From: an uncultured Solobacterium sp.
Lineage (GTDB): Bacteria > Bacillota_I > Bacilli_A > Erysipelotrichales > Erysipelotrichaceae
Assembly (NCBI GenBank): GCA_900543035.1
Contig: UQPV01000001.1
Span: 1 to 64,000 of the forward strand
Direction: 5' to 3'
Length of the DNA: 64,000 nucleotides
Shown here: positions 1-7,204 of the stretch, in pieces
How positions within the stretch are numbered: position 1 is the stretch's first letter
Layout: each line of letters begins with the position of its first letter
Position numbers and translations under genes: made by a program
The notes under the pieces: model-generated
Databases searched by the model: none
What the model was told of the DNA's origin: nothing
The model's input: the letters and a program-made list of their open reading frames with translations, nothing else

Positions 1-111
1 CTTTCCCCCCACAAACCCCTTCAACAAAACCTGATTACCGTAAAAATCATACCCCCCCCCCCCGAAAATTTCTGTCAAGGCACGATACGCAGGATCGTTA
101 TGTTTTTTCAT
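1..111 (-). CDS. partial hypothetical protein, N-terminus only, with a poly-glycine tract
   Basis: An ATG at 109-111 opens a frame that stays open to the window edge (37 codons). It begins MKKHNDPAYRALTEIFGGGG, where four consecutive GGG codons come from a run of 12 identical bases. The residues after the run (YDFYGNQVLL) look like ordinary protein. No family was recognised. The gene runs off the window, so length and function are unknown. The start is weakly supported because the purine stretch in front of it is too close to the ATG for a standard ribosome site. A one-base change in the homopolymer would shift the frame. Confidence 0.4.
   Translation of the reverse strand, partial: MKKHNDPAYRALTEIFGGGGYDFYGNQVLLKGFVGGK
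52..63. repeat. 12-base homopolymer (C on plus, G on minus)
   Basis: Twelve consecutive C residues, flanked by A and G, lie inside the partial reading frame at the left edge. They encode Gly-Gly-Gly-Gly on the minus strand. The tract could be a slippage-prone contingency site or a sequencing/assembly length error. Confidence 0.8.
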
Positions 112-164
112 CCCTTTTTTGCCCCGCACTTCTCTTTCGCCGCATGATGCGCATCCCGCTCACA

Positions 165-200
165 GCAAAAAAACGCTGAAGCGCATGTCCTCAGCGTTTT
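165..200 (-). terminator. intrinsic terminator of the lipoprotein gene
   Basis: A 10-bp perfect stem (AAAACGCTGA at 170-179 with TCAGCGTTTT at 191-200) is followed on the minus strand by a run of seven T. It lies just past the stop codon of the 229-1167 gene. Confidence 0.8.
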
Positions 201-228
201 CGTCCTGTCAGCCGTTCGTGATCCGCAT

Positions 229-1167
229 TCAGGCAATTTCGATGATGAACGTCTCCTGTCCTGAATATGCATCGCCTGCGGCAACATCCAGATAATAAGT
301 GCCCGGCGCCATGTCAGAAAGATCAACGATGAAATATCCGTCCTTGGTCTTCTCTATTTCAGGCTTTTGCATGCTTGTGACGGAGAAAAGATAGAAGGCG
401 CGGTCAAAGCTGTACGTCTCTTCTTCAAACGACGTGCCGACGTAAGTGCCCGCTGTCACCTGCATGCCGCGGGTCGAAGAAAGAAGCAGCGCGTCATCAT
501 AATGAGAAGAACGCGTACAGATATAAAAGCGCAGATCCGTGCCCGCCAGCCGCTCATTGGCATCTGCGATGGTCTCGACATCTGACAGATCCACCCCGGC
601 AATTTCCTCATAGCCGGTCAGCTCATCTGATTTCTCATAGTGTCCATACCCGATGCATGAGCCCTCATACATTCGAACATATGGACCATACGGCAGAACG
701 AGCGCCAGCTTCTCTCCTGCCGAAATGTTGACATATGCTGGATCTTCCGCGATGTCTTCGATGTACGCGCCTTCAAGCCTGACGTTTCCATCATAATCGG
801 CGTCCTCAACGGTATAGTCAGCACTGTCAAAATAACTGACGCTCATATGACCCGGATCACCCCAAAGACGAGTCGCCTTTGTGCTGTCCGCACTGACGAC
901 ATAGACCCCTTCCCCTCGCGTCATGTCCTCAAACGCAGCGGTATAACTGTCAATCTGAGACATGTCCTCCATCGCTTCCGTATCACCGGCAGAAGGATCA
1001 TCCGGAACGATCTCCGCTGAAGAAAGCCCTCCGCAGCCTGCCAGCGTTCCCATCGACGTCATCAGCGCAACGATCATGACCACACGCAGAAGCGTCTTCG
1101 TCCGAGGCAAGCCGATGCGTGAAATGCCAGACAACTGACGAGAACCCTCATCTCTTTTCCTATCCAA
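229..1167 (-). CDS. predicted secreted lipoprotein of unknown function
   Basis: About 312 residues from the chosen TTG start at 1165-1167, which has a GGGGGG ribosome site eight bases upstream. The open frame extends to 1227 without a better site, and an internal ATG 30 codons further in is an alternative. A basic n-region and hydrophobic segment end in the lipobox LAGC, followed by an acidic, low-complexity linker, so the protein should be lipid-anchored outside the membrane. The remainder is Tyr/Asp/Glu-rich and predicted beta-rich. The C-terminal about 60 residues (…DMAPGTYYLDV…) resemble a small beta-sandwich. No enzyme motif or named family was recognised. It is monocistronic with its own terminator. 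Confidence 0.75.
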   Translation of the reverse strand: MDRKRDEGSRQLSGISRIGLPRTKTLLRVVMIVALMTSMGTLAGCGGLSSAEIVPDDPSAGDTEAMEDMSQIDSYTAAFEDMTRGEGVYVVSADSTKATRLWGDPGHMSVSYFDSADYTVEDADYDGNVRLEGAYIEDIAEDPAYVNISAGEKLALVLPYGPYVRMYEGSCIGYGHYEKSDELTGYEEIAGVDLSDVETIADANERLAGTDLRFYICTRSSHYDDALLLSSTRGMQVTAGTYVGTSFEEETYSFDRAFYLFSVTSMQKPEIEKTKDGYFIVDLSDMAPGTYYLDVAAGDAYSGQETFIIEIA

Positions 1168-1403
1168 TGGTAAAACCCCCCTTTTCACAAGGCTGATTCG
1201 TATCGAACCAGGACTTATCCCGGTCATACGTCATCGCCATGTATGTTCATAAAAATTATAATTTTACCATTCTTATTTACCAAGGAAGCAGATGTTCTTC
1301 GATGTTGCAACATTATATATCTACAGGACCGGCGTTTTATAAAGAAGTGTGTGAGGATAGAGCATCGAATCAAATCCGAAGCATCTGTCAATGATCGCTC
1401 AGA
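1168..1403. other. intergenic region with no convincing gene
   Basis: AT-rich spacer between two minus-strand genes. A TATAAT-like box on the minus strand at 1255-1260 may be the -10 element for the lipoprotein gene. Short open frames on both strands lack ribosome sites and protein-like composition. Confidence 0.5.
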
Positions 1404-1431
1404 CATGAAAAAGCACACTGCTTGAACGTGC
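1404..1431 (-). terminator. terminator of the putative immunity gene
   Basis: On the minus strand, GCAC…GTGC arms around a CAAGCAG-type loop are followed by TTTTT. Nearly the same sequence recurs at 49752-49778 behind another AT-rich small gene. Confidence 0.6.
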
Positions 1432-1796
1432 TATCCTTCATAACAAGCTAAATCTTCAAAGCGCAATCGCATCATGCTTTTGATCTTGGCGATATCTGCT
1501 TCCATCACATCACAATCGGGAATGATATCCTTGAACTTTCCGAAATGCTCGTATTGATAGATCCAATATGTCATTTGTCCCTCGATTCGTTCTTCAAGAT
1601 CGTGATGCTCTAGTTCGAATAATCCACAAGCGATAAATGCCTGCATCAGTTCATGCTCCTCATAGTCAAAGAGCAAAATAGTGTAATTGTTTGAAAAATG
1701 ACTGCCGTATGAAATAGGATTTTTATCTGGTTCTTGAGCATTCATGCAATCATATATTAATTCTTTCATTTCTAAATATGAATCTGCTTTTTCCAT
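1431..1796 (-). CDS. small acidic protein, candidate immunity protein
   Basis: 121 residues, acidic, no signal peptide or membrane segment, aromatic-rich (several Tyr, Trp and Phe), mostly helical. No family was recognised. The ATG at 1796 has an AGGA-type site (GGATTTAGGAACAAATG). The gene is clearly more AT-rich than the core genes nearby. Its first bases overlap the end of a decayed reading frame that resembles a cytidine-deaminase-fold toxin tip, the classic order of toxin then immunity gene. I therefore infer an immunity role, but nothing in its own sequence proves it. Confidence 0.5.
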   Translation of the reverse strand: MEKADSYLEMKELIYDCMNAQEPDKNPISYGSHFSNNYTILLFDYEEHELMQAFIACGLFELEHHDLEERIEGQMTYWIYQYEHFGKFKDIIPDCDVMEADIAKIKSMMRLRFEDLACYEG

Positions 1797-1978
1797 TTGT
1801 TCCTAAATCCTTCCCGATAATTATCATTATGTTTTCGTTTCATACGAGAATCTTTTGTTGAGACCATTTGAATCCTTACATTTGGATATTGTCTTTCAAG
1901 TTGCTTTAATACTCCAAGACAATTTTCACAAGACGGTCATTCTGAAAGCATCAATAATTTATACCACTGATCATTCAA
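1772..1978 (-). pseudogene. remnant of a deaminase-fold polymorphic toxin C-terminus
   Basis: A 68-codon minus-strand frame with one internal TGA (codon 14). Past the stop it reads PSCENC, then a helix, then YPNVRIQMVS and a basic tail. A P-x-C-x-x-C metal site, helix and Y-P-n-V-strand is the order seen in the last part of deaminase-fold polymorphic toxins. In intact relatives a residue such as Arg would occupy the TGA position. There is no start, no delivery domain and no HAE half of the active site, so only the end of such a gene survives. It lies directly behind the tRNA-Arg terminator and overlaps the candidate immunity gene. The assignment rests on short motifs. Confidence 0.45.
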
Positions 1979-1983
1979 CCATG

Positions 1984-2009
1984 AAAAAAAGCCTCTATTT
2001 CAAGGCTTT
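1984..2009 (-). terminator. terminator behind tRNA-Arg
   Basis: AAAGCCT (1988-1994) pairs with AGGCTTT (2003-2009); on the minus strand the hairpin is followed by seven T. Confidence 0.75.
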
Positions 2010-2019
2010 CTCTCTTATA

Positions 2020-2096
2020 TGGCGTCCACGAAGGGACTCGAACCCCTGACCGTGCGCTTAGAAGGCGCATGCTCTATCCAGCTGAGCTACGTAGAC
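2020..2096 (-). tRNA. tRNA-Arg (anticodon TCT)
   Basis: A 77-nt cloverleaf with CCA encoded. The acceptor arms GTCTACG/CGTGGAC pair with one G-T wobble, the D arm reads GCTCAGCTGGATAGAGC, the anticodon loop is CTTCTAA, and the T arm contains GGTTCGAACCCC. Anticodon TCT reads AGA/AGG arginine codons. Confidence 0.95.
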
Positions 2097-2111
2097 ATCG
2101 GTAACTGCCTC

Positions 2112-2328
2112 ATTATAATAGCAGAATCACCAGATGATTTCAAGCCCTTCATGAAAAAAGCTGAACATGGCCTACCATGCGCTGTTCAGAACCAGAAATG
2201 CCGTTTTTCCGATTCCGGCTCCTCCAAAAACACGATTTGTGCGCTGACCTGTTCCGGCGTCAGCGTGAGCAGTGCATAGCTCGGCGCTCTGCCGTCCCTG
2301 CTGTAACGGAGCGAGCCAGGATTCAGCA
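2112..2328. repeat. left copy of 217-bp direct repeat flanking the insertion sequence
   Basis: Identical by eye to 4414-4630. It comprises the 3' end of the yfcE-like gene and about 70 bp of downstream sequence. Direct repeats of this length, unusual for most insertion sequences, are known from the IS1634 group, which makes long, variable-length target duplications. Confidence 0.85.
2186..2328 (-). pseudogene. duplicated 3' fragment of the yfcE-like phosphodiesterase gene
   Basis: It encodes the last 47 residues of the protein made by the intact gene at 4488-4982, identical codon for codon, and is cut exactly at the left end of the insertion sequence. The frame runs 46 bases into the element to an ATG, but no ribosome site supports expression. 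It is a by-product of the target duplication, not an independent gene. Confidence 0.85.
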
Positions 2329-2376
2329 CGGGTTTTAAATAGTTTTGATTTTCTGATCTACCCCTCAAGATCACAC

Positions 2377-2406
2377 AAAGCCTGATTTTATCGGGCTTTT
2401 TCTTTC
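2377..2406 (+). terminator. terminator inside the left end of the insertion sequence
   Basis: AAAGCC pairs with GGGCTTT around TGATTTTATC, followed by a T-rich run on the plus strand. It would stop readthrough into the transposase gene. Confidence 0.6.
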
Positions 2407-2445
2407 TTTTGCATTGTCAAGTTATAAAACTTTATGTTGCATGTG

Positions 2446-2474
2446 TTGCTTGTGTTGCGCGTTTCTGCTATAAT
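2446..2474 (+). promoter_or_regulatory. transposase promoter
   Basis: TTGCTT at 2446-2451, 17-bp spacer, TATAAT at 2469-2474; the transposase ATG with an AGGTGAT site follows 19 bases later. Confidence 0.6.
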
Positions 2475-2492
2475 TCTTTTAGGTGATCTCTT

Positions 2493-4313
2493 ATGAAACT
2501 CTATTTTGATAAACGCCTCAGCGATCCTACCTATTACGTTCAGATCGGTGTCCGTAATGGAAAAAAGGTTACTTCTAAGAACATCGCCAAGATCGGCAAA
2601 CATTCCCAGCTCCTCAAGGATCATCCTGATCCTCTCGCTTATGCTAAAGAATATGTTCGCCATCTCAACGAAGAAAAGGACATCACTCGCATCCAGCTTA
2701 CCATCAATCTGCAAAAAAAGCTTGATGCCTCTGATTCTTCCTTCTCCCTGAGCTCTGCCAAAAATATCGGCTATCTCATCCCCAACAGGATCTACCAGGA
2801 TCTCAACCTCTCTTCTTTTCTTATGAAGACCTCTTCCGAATACCGGATATCTTTTGATTTTCCCACCGTCTGCCGTATCCTGATCCTGGATCGTCTCATC
2901 GAACCGCGCTCCAAGCTTCAGACCGTTCTCCATCTGCATAATTATTTTGAAGATCCTTCCTTCGATTACCAACATGTCATGCGCGCCATGGACATCCTGA
3001 GCGAGCATTATGACGAATTTATCGCTTTCCTCTTTGATGCCAGTAACAAGATCGTCAAAAGGAATACATCGACCTGTTTCTATGACTGTACGAACTATTA
3101 TTTCGAGATCGAACAGGAAGACGAGGACTATATAGATGAGGAAACCGGTGAGATCATCCGCGGCTTGCGCAAATATGGCGTTTGTAAGGATCACAAACCT
3201 AATCCGATCATCGAGATGGGCCTGTTCATGGATCGTGATGGCATTCCTCTCTCCATGTGTCTGACCAGCGGGAACGAAAACGAGCAGACCACTGCCCTCC
3301 CGCTGGAAGACAAGCTGATACGCATGCTTAAAGGAAAACAATTCATTTATTGTGCCGATGCAGGCCTTGGCTCCTACAATATCCGCAAATTCAATTCTAT
3401 GGGCGGCAGGGCCTTCGTCATCACACAGTCTATAAAGAAACTGCCGGACACATTGAAAGAATCAGTATTCAACGATTGCGATTACCGACTTCTATCCAAT
3501 GATTCTCCTGTTTCCTTGAAAACGATGCAGGAGTTTGATAAAAATTCGAATAAGCGTTTATATGAGGATCGCGTTTATAAGATCATAGATGCTTCGCGAG
3601 ACCTGGAGATGGAGCATTATGAAGAAAAGATCTTGAAAAACGGAAAGAAAAAAATGGTCAGGGCCAAAGGCCATCTGGAACAGAAGCTGATCATCACGTT
3701 CTCCAGAAAGATGATGGAATATCAGCGGTCGATCCGCAACGGACAGATCCAGAGAGCCAAGAAGCTATTAGAAAATCTGGATCCCGAAAAATACAAGAAA
3801 GGACCAAACGATGTCACAAGGTTCATCAAAAAGAAGGGACAAACAAAAGACAAGTACGAACTGGATGAGGATCGGATCCGCAAAGAAGAAAAGTATGATG
3901 GATTCTATGCGGTAGCCACTAATCTGAACGATAAGGCAACAGAGATATTGAGGATCAGCGAAGAGCGCAACAAGATCGAAGAGTGCTTTCGTCTGCTTAA
4001 GAGTGATTTTGAAGCAAGACCGGCACGACATCGGACACGAGAACATTTGATCGCGCATTTCATGATCTGCTATGCATCCCTGATGATCTACAGGCTGCTT
4101 GAGGTACAGCTGAACAAGGCTGGTCTGCACCTGACGACACACCAAATTACAGAAACGCTGAAGAACATGAACGTAACAAATATCGATGATGTGGTATACA
4201 AAGCACTGTATACCAATTCGAAAGCGCTAGAAGCGATGATGACGGTCTATCCGATGAATTTGGATCGAGAGTGGTATCTGAAATCGACCCTGGGAAAAAA
4301 TATCAAACGATAA
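2493..4313 (+). CDS. IS1634-family DDE transposase
   Basis: 606 residues, apparently full length. It should catalyse cut-and-paste movement of the surrounding element. The N-terminal about 200 residues are the DNA-binding part. A catalytic-core strand containing FIYCADAGL lies near residues 285-295. The IS4-type signature near residues 490-510 reads RNKIEECFRLLKSDFEARP (the Y/R-x-x-x-E-x6-K region). The start is the ATG preceded by AGGTGATCTCTT. A long open frame on the opposite strand (2388-3341) is only its shadow. Confidence 0.9.
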   Translation: MKLYFDKRLSDPTYYVQIGVRNGKKVTSKNIAKIGKHSQLLKDHPDPLAYAKEYVRHLNEEKDITRIQLTINLQKKLDASDSSFSLSSAKNIGYLIPNRIYQDLNLSSFLMKTSSEYRISFDFPTVCRILILDRLIEPRSKLQTVLHLHNYFEDPSFDYQHVMRAMDILSEHYDEFIAFLFDASNKIVKRNTSTCFYDCTNYYFEIEQEDEDYIDEETGEIIRGLRKYGVCKDHKPNPIIEMGLFMDRDGIPLSMCLTSGNENEQTTALPLEDKLIRMLKGKQFIYCADAGLGSYNIRKFNSMGGRAFVITQSIKKLPDTLKESVFNDCDYRLLSNDSPVSLKTMQEFDKNSNKRLYEDRVYKIIDASRDLEMEHYEEKILKNGKKKMVRAKGHLEQKLIITFSRKMMEYQRSIRNGQIQRAKKLLENLDPEKYKKGPNDVTRFIKKKGQTKDKYELDEDRIRKEEKYDGFYAVATNLNDKATEILRISEERNKIEECFRLLKSDFEARPARHRTREHLIAHFMICYASLMIYRLLEVQLNKAGLHLTTHQITETLKNMNVTNIDDVVYKALYTNSKALEAMMTVYPMNLDREWYLKSTLGKNIKR

Positions 4314-4348
4314 GGAACACATGCAACATTCACGATCGGACAAAAAAC

Positions 4349-4387
4349 GGTCCCAGAGCCTTTAAATAAAGGGTCTGGGACATTTTT
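4349..4387 (+). terminator. transposase terminator
   Basis: TCCCAGAGCC and GGGTCTGGGA form a long stem around TTTAAATAAA, followed by CATTTTT, within the right end of the element. Confidence 0.75.
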
Positions 4388-4413
4388 ACGCTCTCGAAAC
4401 TGTTTAAAACCGG

Positions 4414-4630
4414 ATTATAATAGCAGAATCACCAGATGATTTCAAGCCCTTCATGAAAAAAGCTGAACATGGCCTACCATGCGCTGTTCAGAACCAGAAA
4501 TGCCGTTTTTCCGATTCCGGCTCCTCCAAAAACACGATTTGTGCGCTGACCTGTTCCGGCGTCAGCGTGAGCAGTGCATAGCTCGGCGCTCTGCCGTCCC
4601 TGCTGTAACGGAGCGAGCCAGGATTCAGCA
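4414..4630. repeat. right copy of 217-bp direct repeat
   Basis: Exact match to 2112-2328. It begins immediately at the right inverted repeat of the element, so the two copies abut the element ends precisely. Confidence 0.85.
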
Positions 4631-4982
4631 GCAAGACCCCGTCCTTCATGCGGTTGTCCGCCACATGCGTATGCCCGTAACAGACAACGTCGCATCCCCG
4701 TTCCTTCGCAAATTCGATCATCTGCTGATCACGCTTGCGGTAGGAAAACTGATGCGAGTGGATCAGCAGCACCCTGTGCCCGCCAAGCGGAAGCACACGG
4801 TGAGCGGGAAGGTCATAATAATAGTCATTATTTCCTTGTACGATGAGATAGCCCGGAAAATTCTCCTGCGGCGCCTCCACATCTCCGCAGTGCAGGAATG
4901 CATCGGCATTTGGATACTGCTCCTGCAGGTCATAAAGCAGATCATCGCGTCCGTGTGAATCGCTTACCACAACCACCTTCAT
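4488..4982 (-). CDS. YfcE/MJ0936-type metallophosphoesterase
   Basis: 164 residues, the usual length. A cytosolic dimetal phosphodiesterase of the YfcE group; the natural substrate is not known. Metal-binding motifs in order: DSHGR (residues 8-12), HCGDVE (31-36), GNND (50-53), HSHQF (75-79) and GHTH (103-106). The insertion sequence lies just downstream and duplicated the last 47 codons, so this copy kept a complete 3' end. It sits downstream of the GerMN-protein gene; gerM and a ysnB-type phosphodiesterase are also near neighbours in Bacillus. Confidence 0.85.
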   Translation of the reverse strand: MKVVVVSDSHGRDDLLYDLQEQYPNADAFLHCGDVEAPQENFPGYLIVQGNNDYYYDLPAHRVLPLGGHRVLLIHSHQFSYRKRDQQMIEFAKERGCDVVCYGHTHVADNRMKDGVLLLNPGSLRYSRDGRAPSYALLTLTPEQVSAQIVFLEEPESEKRHFWF

Positions 4983-5046
4983 GTCATCACCAGCCTTACT
5001 GATACCATTTTACCAGAAAGCAGGCAGGCAAGAAAGCCAAACCGGA

Positions 5047-6024
5047 TCAGAAAGTGACAATGTTGTAGATCAGCTGGTCGGCCCTGAGCACATCGGCGTC
5101 GCGGCTCATGACCCCATCCTCTTCCTGAAGCAGGCAGATGCCGCTCACTTCATCCAGCGCGCACAAAGAAAGCACCAGCTCGTTGACCTCATCCTGCTTC
5201 AGCGTGCGGTCGCTGCCATATATCCCTGCTCCCACGCGAAGCAGCAGCACATCTTCCTCCATGCCCAGATAAGCCGCGTCGTTCTCTTCCATGGACGAAT
5301 CCAGCGTCGAGCTGAGAGAGAGGCTGGCGATGACCGCCTGCACCTGATCCTGGAGGGTCTCGGTATCCTCCTGTCCCACCCTGCGGCTGCGCGGGATCAG
5401 ATAAGTCGCGCCGTCGATCTTCTTCGTGCCATAAACGAGCACCGCCTTAGAATCATGCAGAGCACTGGCAGAGCTCTCAAACTGATTGATACCGATCTCC
5501 CGGGTCAGCGGCATGTTCAACGGGGTATGGCGCTTAGGCATTTCCGTGAGCTGCTGGCCCTCCACCTGCAGGATGACGCCGTCCACATCTTCAAACTGTG
5601 TGACGCCCCATACGATTGCCTCCAGCAGGCGCAGTTCATCGCGTTCATCGTAGTCAGAGAATGCGGCATGGAAATCCAGCGTGGCGATCCCATCCTGGAT
5701 GCTGACCGTATTCAGGATCTCTTCCCCTGCATAAAATGCCTGAAATCCCTCGATCGGCTGCTTTCCGGCAAGGACGCCGCTCATGAATTGGATCCGCTCA
5801 GCGCTGTCTTTCGCCTCTCCGGTCTCGATGGAAAGCGGAACGATCAGCCCCTCTTCCTCTTTCAGATATACCTGGGTATAACTGCTCTCCCCCTCCTGCT
5901 GCACGACGATCTCACTGGGATGGAAAGATGGGATCAGCTGGAACAACAGCAGACAGGTGAGCACGGCCATGAGCGCAAACATCCCTGCGCGGGTCAGACA
6001 GCTCTTGTTCAGACGTCGGATCAT
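5047..6024 (-). CDS. GerMN-domain protein (GerM-like)
   Basis: 325 residues. An N-terminal basic stretch and one hydrophobic segment (residues about 13-32) form a membrane anchor, so the rest faces outside. Two repeated GerMN-type modules follow (about 45-170 and 195-320), each ending with a LLEAIVWGV/LVLSLCAL-type helix. GerM in Bacillus is needed in sporulation and links the engulfing membranes; a spore role here is inferred from the other spore genes nearby. The start has an AGAGGTG site. Confidence 0.8.
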   Translation of the reverse strand: MIRRLNKSCLTRAGMFALMAVLTCLLLFQLIPSFHPSEIVVQQEGESSYTQVYLKEEEGLIVPLSIETGEAKDSAERIQFMSGVLAGKQPIEGFQAFYAGEEILNTVSIQDGIATLDFHAAFSDYDERDELRLLEAIVWGVTQFEDVDGVILQVEGQQLTEMPKRHTPLNMPLTREIGINQFESSASALHDSKAVLVYGTKKIDGATYLIPRSRRVGQEDTETLQDQVQAVIASLSLSSTLDSSMEENDAAYLGMEEDVLLLRVGAGIYGSDRTLKQDEVNELVLSLCALDEVSGICLLQEEDGVMSRDADVLRADQLIYNIVTF

Positions 6025-6060
6025 ATCAACACCTCTGGTTCAGCCTATGCAGGCGCCCAA

Positions 6061-6085
6061 AGAAAAAGACCGCCGTAACGGTCTT
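6061..6085 (-). terminator. terminator of the VanY-like gene
   Basis: AAGACCG (6066-6072) pairs with CGGTCTT (6079-6085), followed on the minus strand by T-rich sequence; the arm touches the stop codon of the next gene. Confidence 0.75.
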
Positions 6086-7149
6086 CATTCTTTATTGAAT
6101 GTCATCTCTTCCATGCACAGATCATTGTCATGCATGGTCCTCGCATATTCTTCTCCGACATAGCGAAGCGTAAATGGCTGCCATGCCTTTCCGGTCAGAT
6201 GCTCTTTTCCTTCTTCATAGCGGATGACGAATCCATAACGATAGGCGTTTTCCCGCAGCCAGGAGATCTGCTGCCGCTGCAGATCCGTCAGCGCAGACTC
6301 TGCATCCGCATAATCAAAACGCTCGCCGCTGCGCTTTTCCTCCACGTTCTTTTCCCACTCGTCATCCAGCTCGAAGCGCACGGTATACCCCAGCTGGAAC
6401 TCGCTTTCCCCCGGCACATCACTGTACCATGAAACAGCGTCGCCATAATCTTCCTGCGCCGTCTCATACCGCGAGACCTGTGCCTCGAAGGACGTGTATG
6501 CCTGCGCTACCCGCAGCCCTCCGCCTTCTTCGCCGTTGATCTCCGTCGCATCCGACAGCAGCCTGCTCAGCGCTTCCACGGCATTCTCACAAAGGTAGAA
6601 CCCTTTGGACTGTCCGCTCGTCGAAACGACCGGCACATGCTGCAGCAGCGTAAGCGATGCAGGCTCATAGTTGAATACCGTCTGGTGATCCTGAAGCACC
6701 AGGTACGCATAAGAAGGATCGCTGATCAGCTGCGAATCCTCATCATAATCATCACTGCTCTCAAAATAGCGGATCAGGTCATTGTATGAATAATGCGTCA
6801 GCACCGTCTCCAGCGTGCTGTAGTCGAGCCTGCTCTTATATTCATTGATGAAGTTGATGATGTAGGCCGCATCGTCCTCCTGCGTCTTCATGGCCAGCGC
6901 ATACCAGCGGGTATTGGCGATCTCAAAGTTCTCCTGTTCGATGAACGGCATGATTTCCTCAGGGCGGATCTGCTGCGAGATCAGATAATTGATGTCTTCC
7001 TGATCCAGATACTTCAGCAGGATCTCACGGTCTGCCTCATCCGCATAGGGATAGCGGGCCAAGGGATCATACGACTGGTTCATCCAGTAAAAGCAGACTG
7101 CGAAGACCGCCAGCAGACCTGCAATGAAGCTCAGGCGTTTCAAGATCAT
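6085..7149 (-). CDS. VanY-fold (peptidase M15B) protein lacking its catalytic residues
   Basis: 354 residues from the ATG at 7147-7149 with an AGAGGTGA site; the longer open frame is not supported. One N-terminal membrane anchor (residues 5-22). The C-terminal third follows the D,D-carboxypeptidase VanY pattern: ESEFQLGYTVRF where active enzymes have SEHxxGxAxD, WLRENAYRYGFVIRY as in the family, and QPFTLRYVG where active enzymes have EPWHxRYVG. The two zinc histidines are Phe and Thr, the zinc aspartate is Arg and the catalytic glutamate is Gln. It is therefore most likely a non-enzymatic wall-binding or regulatory protein. It ends in its own terminator. Confidence 0.75.
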   Translation of the reverse strand: MILKRLSFIAGLLAVFAVCFYWMNQSYDPLARYPYADEADREILLKYLDQEDINYLISQQIRPEEIMPFIEQENFEIANTRWYALAMKTQEDDAAYIINFINEYKSRLDYSTLETVLTHYSYNDLIRYFESSDDYDEDSQLISDPSYAYLVLQDHQTVFNYEPASLTLLQHVPVVSTSGQSKGFYLCENAVEALSRLLSDATEINGEEGGGLRVAQAYTSFEAQVSRYETAQEDYGDAVSWYSDVPGESEFQLGYTVRFELDDEWEKNVEEKRSGERFDYADAESALTDLQRQQISWLRENAYRYGFVIRYEEGKEHLTGKAWQPFTLRYVGEEYARTMHDNDLCMEEMTFNKE

Positions 7150-7204
7150 ACACTTCACCTCTTTTTGATTACATATTATAGCATACTTTTTGCGGATGCC
7201 AAAT

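Larger units (their letters stand above)
2329..4413 (+). mobile_element. IS1634-type insertion sequence (IS4 superfamily), complete
   Basis: A 2085-bp element with one transposase gene. Its ends are imperfect inverted repeats matching at 17 of 20 positions: CGGGTTTTAAATAGTTTTGA on the left, and CCGGTTTTAAACAGTTTCGA reading inward from the right. An inward terminator hairpin near the left end would shield the transposase from outside transcription, and another follows the gene. Base composition is lower in GC than the surrounding core genes. Intact ends, intact transposase and perfectly matching 217-bp flanks suggest a recent insertion. Confidence 0.85.

Noticed and set aside
2388..3341. 317-codon minus-strand frame inside the insertion sequence
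   Set aside because: Antisense to the transposase; no start signals and no motif.
2112..4630. Flanking 217-bp repeats considered as a segmental duplication unrelated to transposition
   Set aside because: The copies end exactly at the element's inverted repeats, as expected for a target duplication of the IS1634 group.
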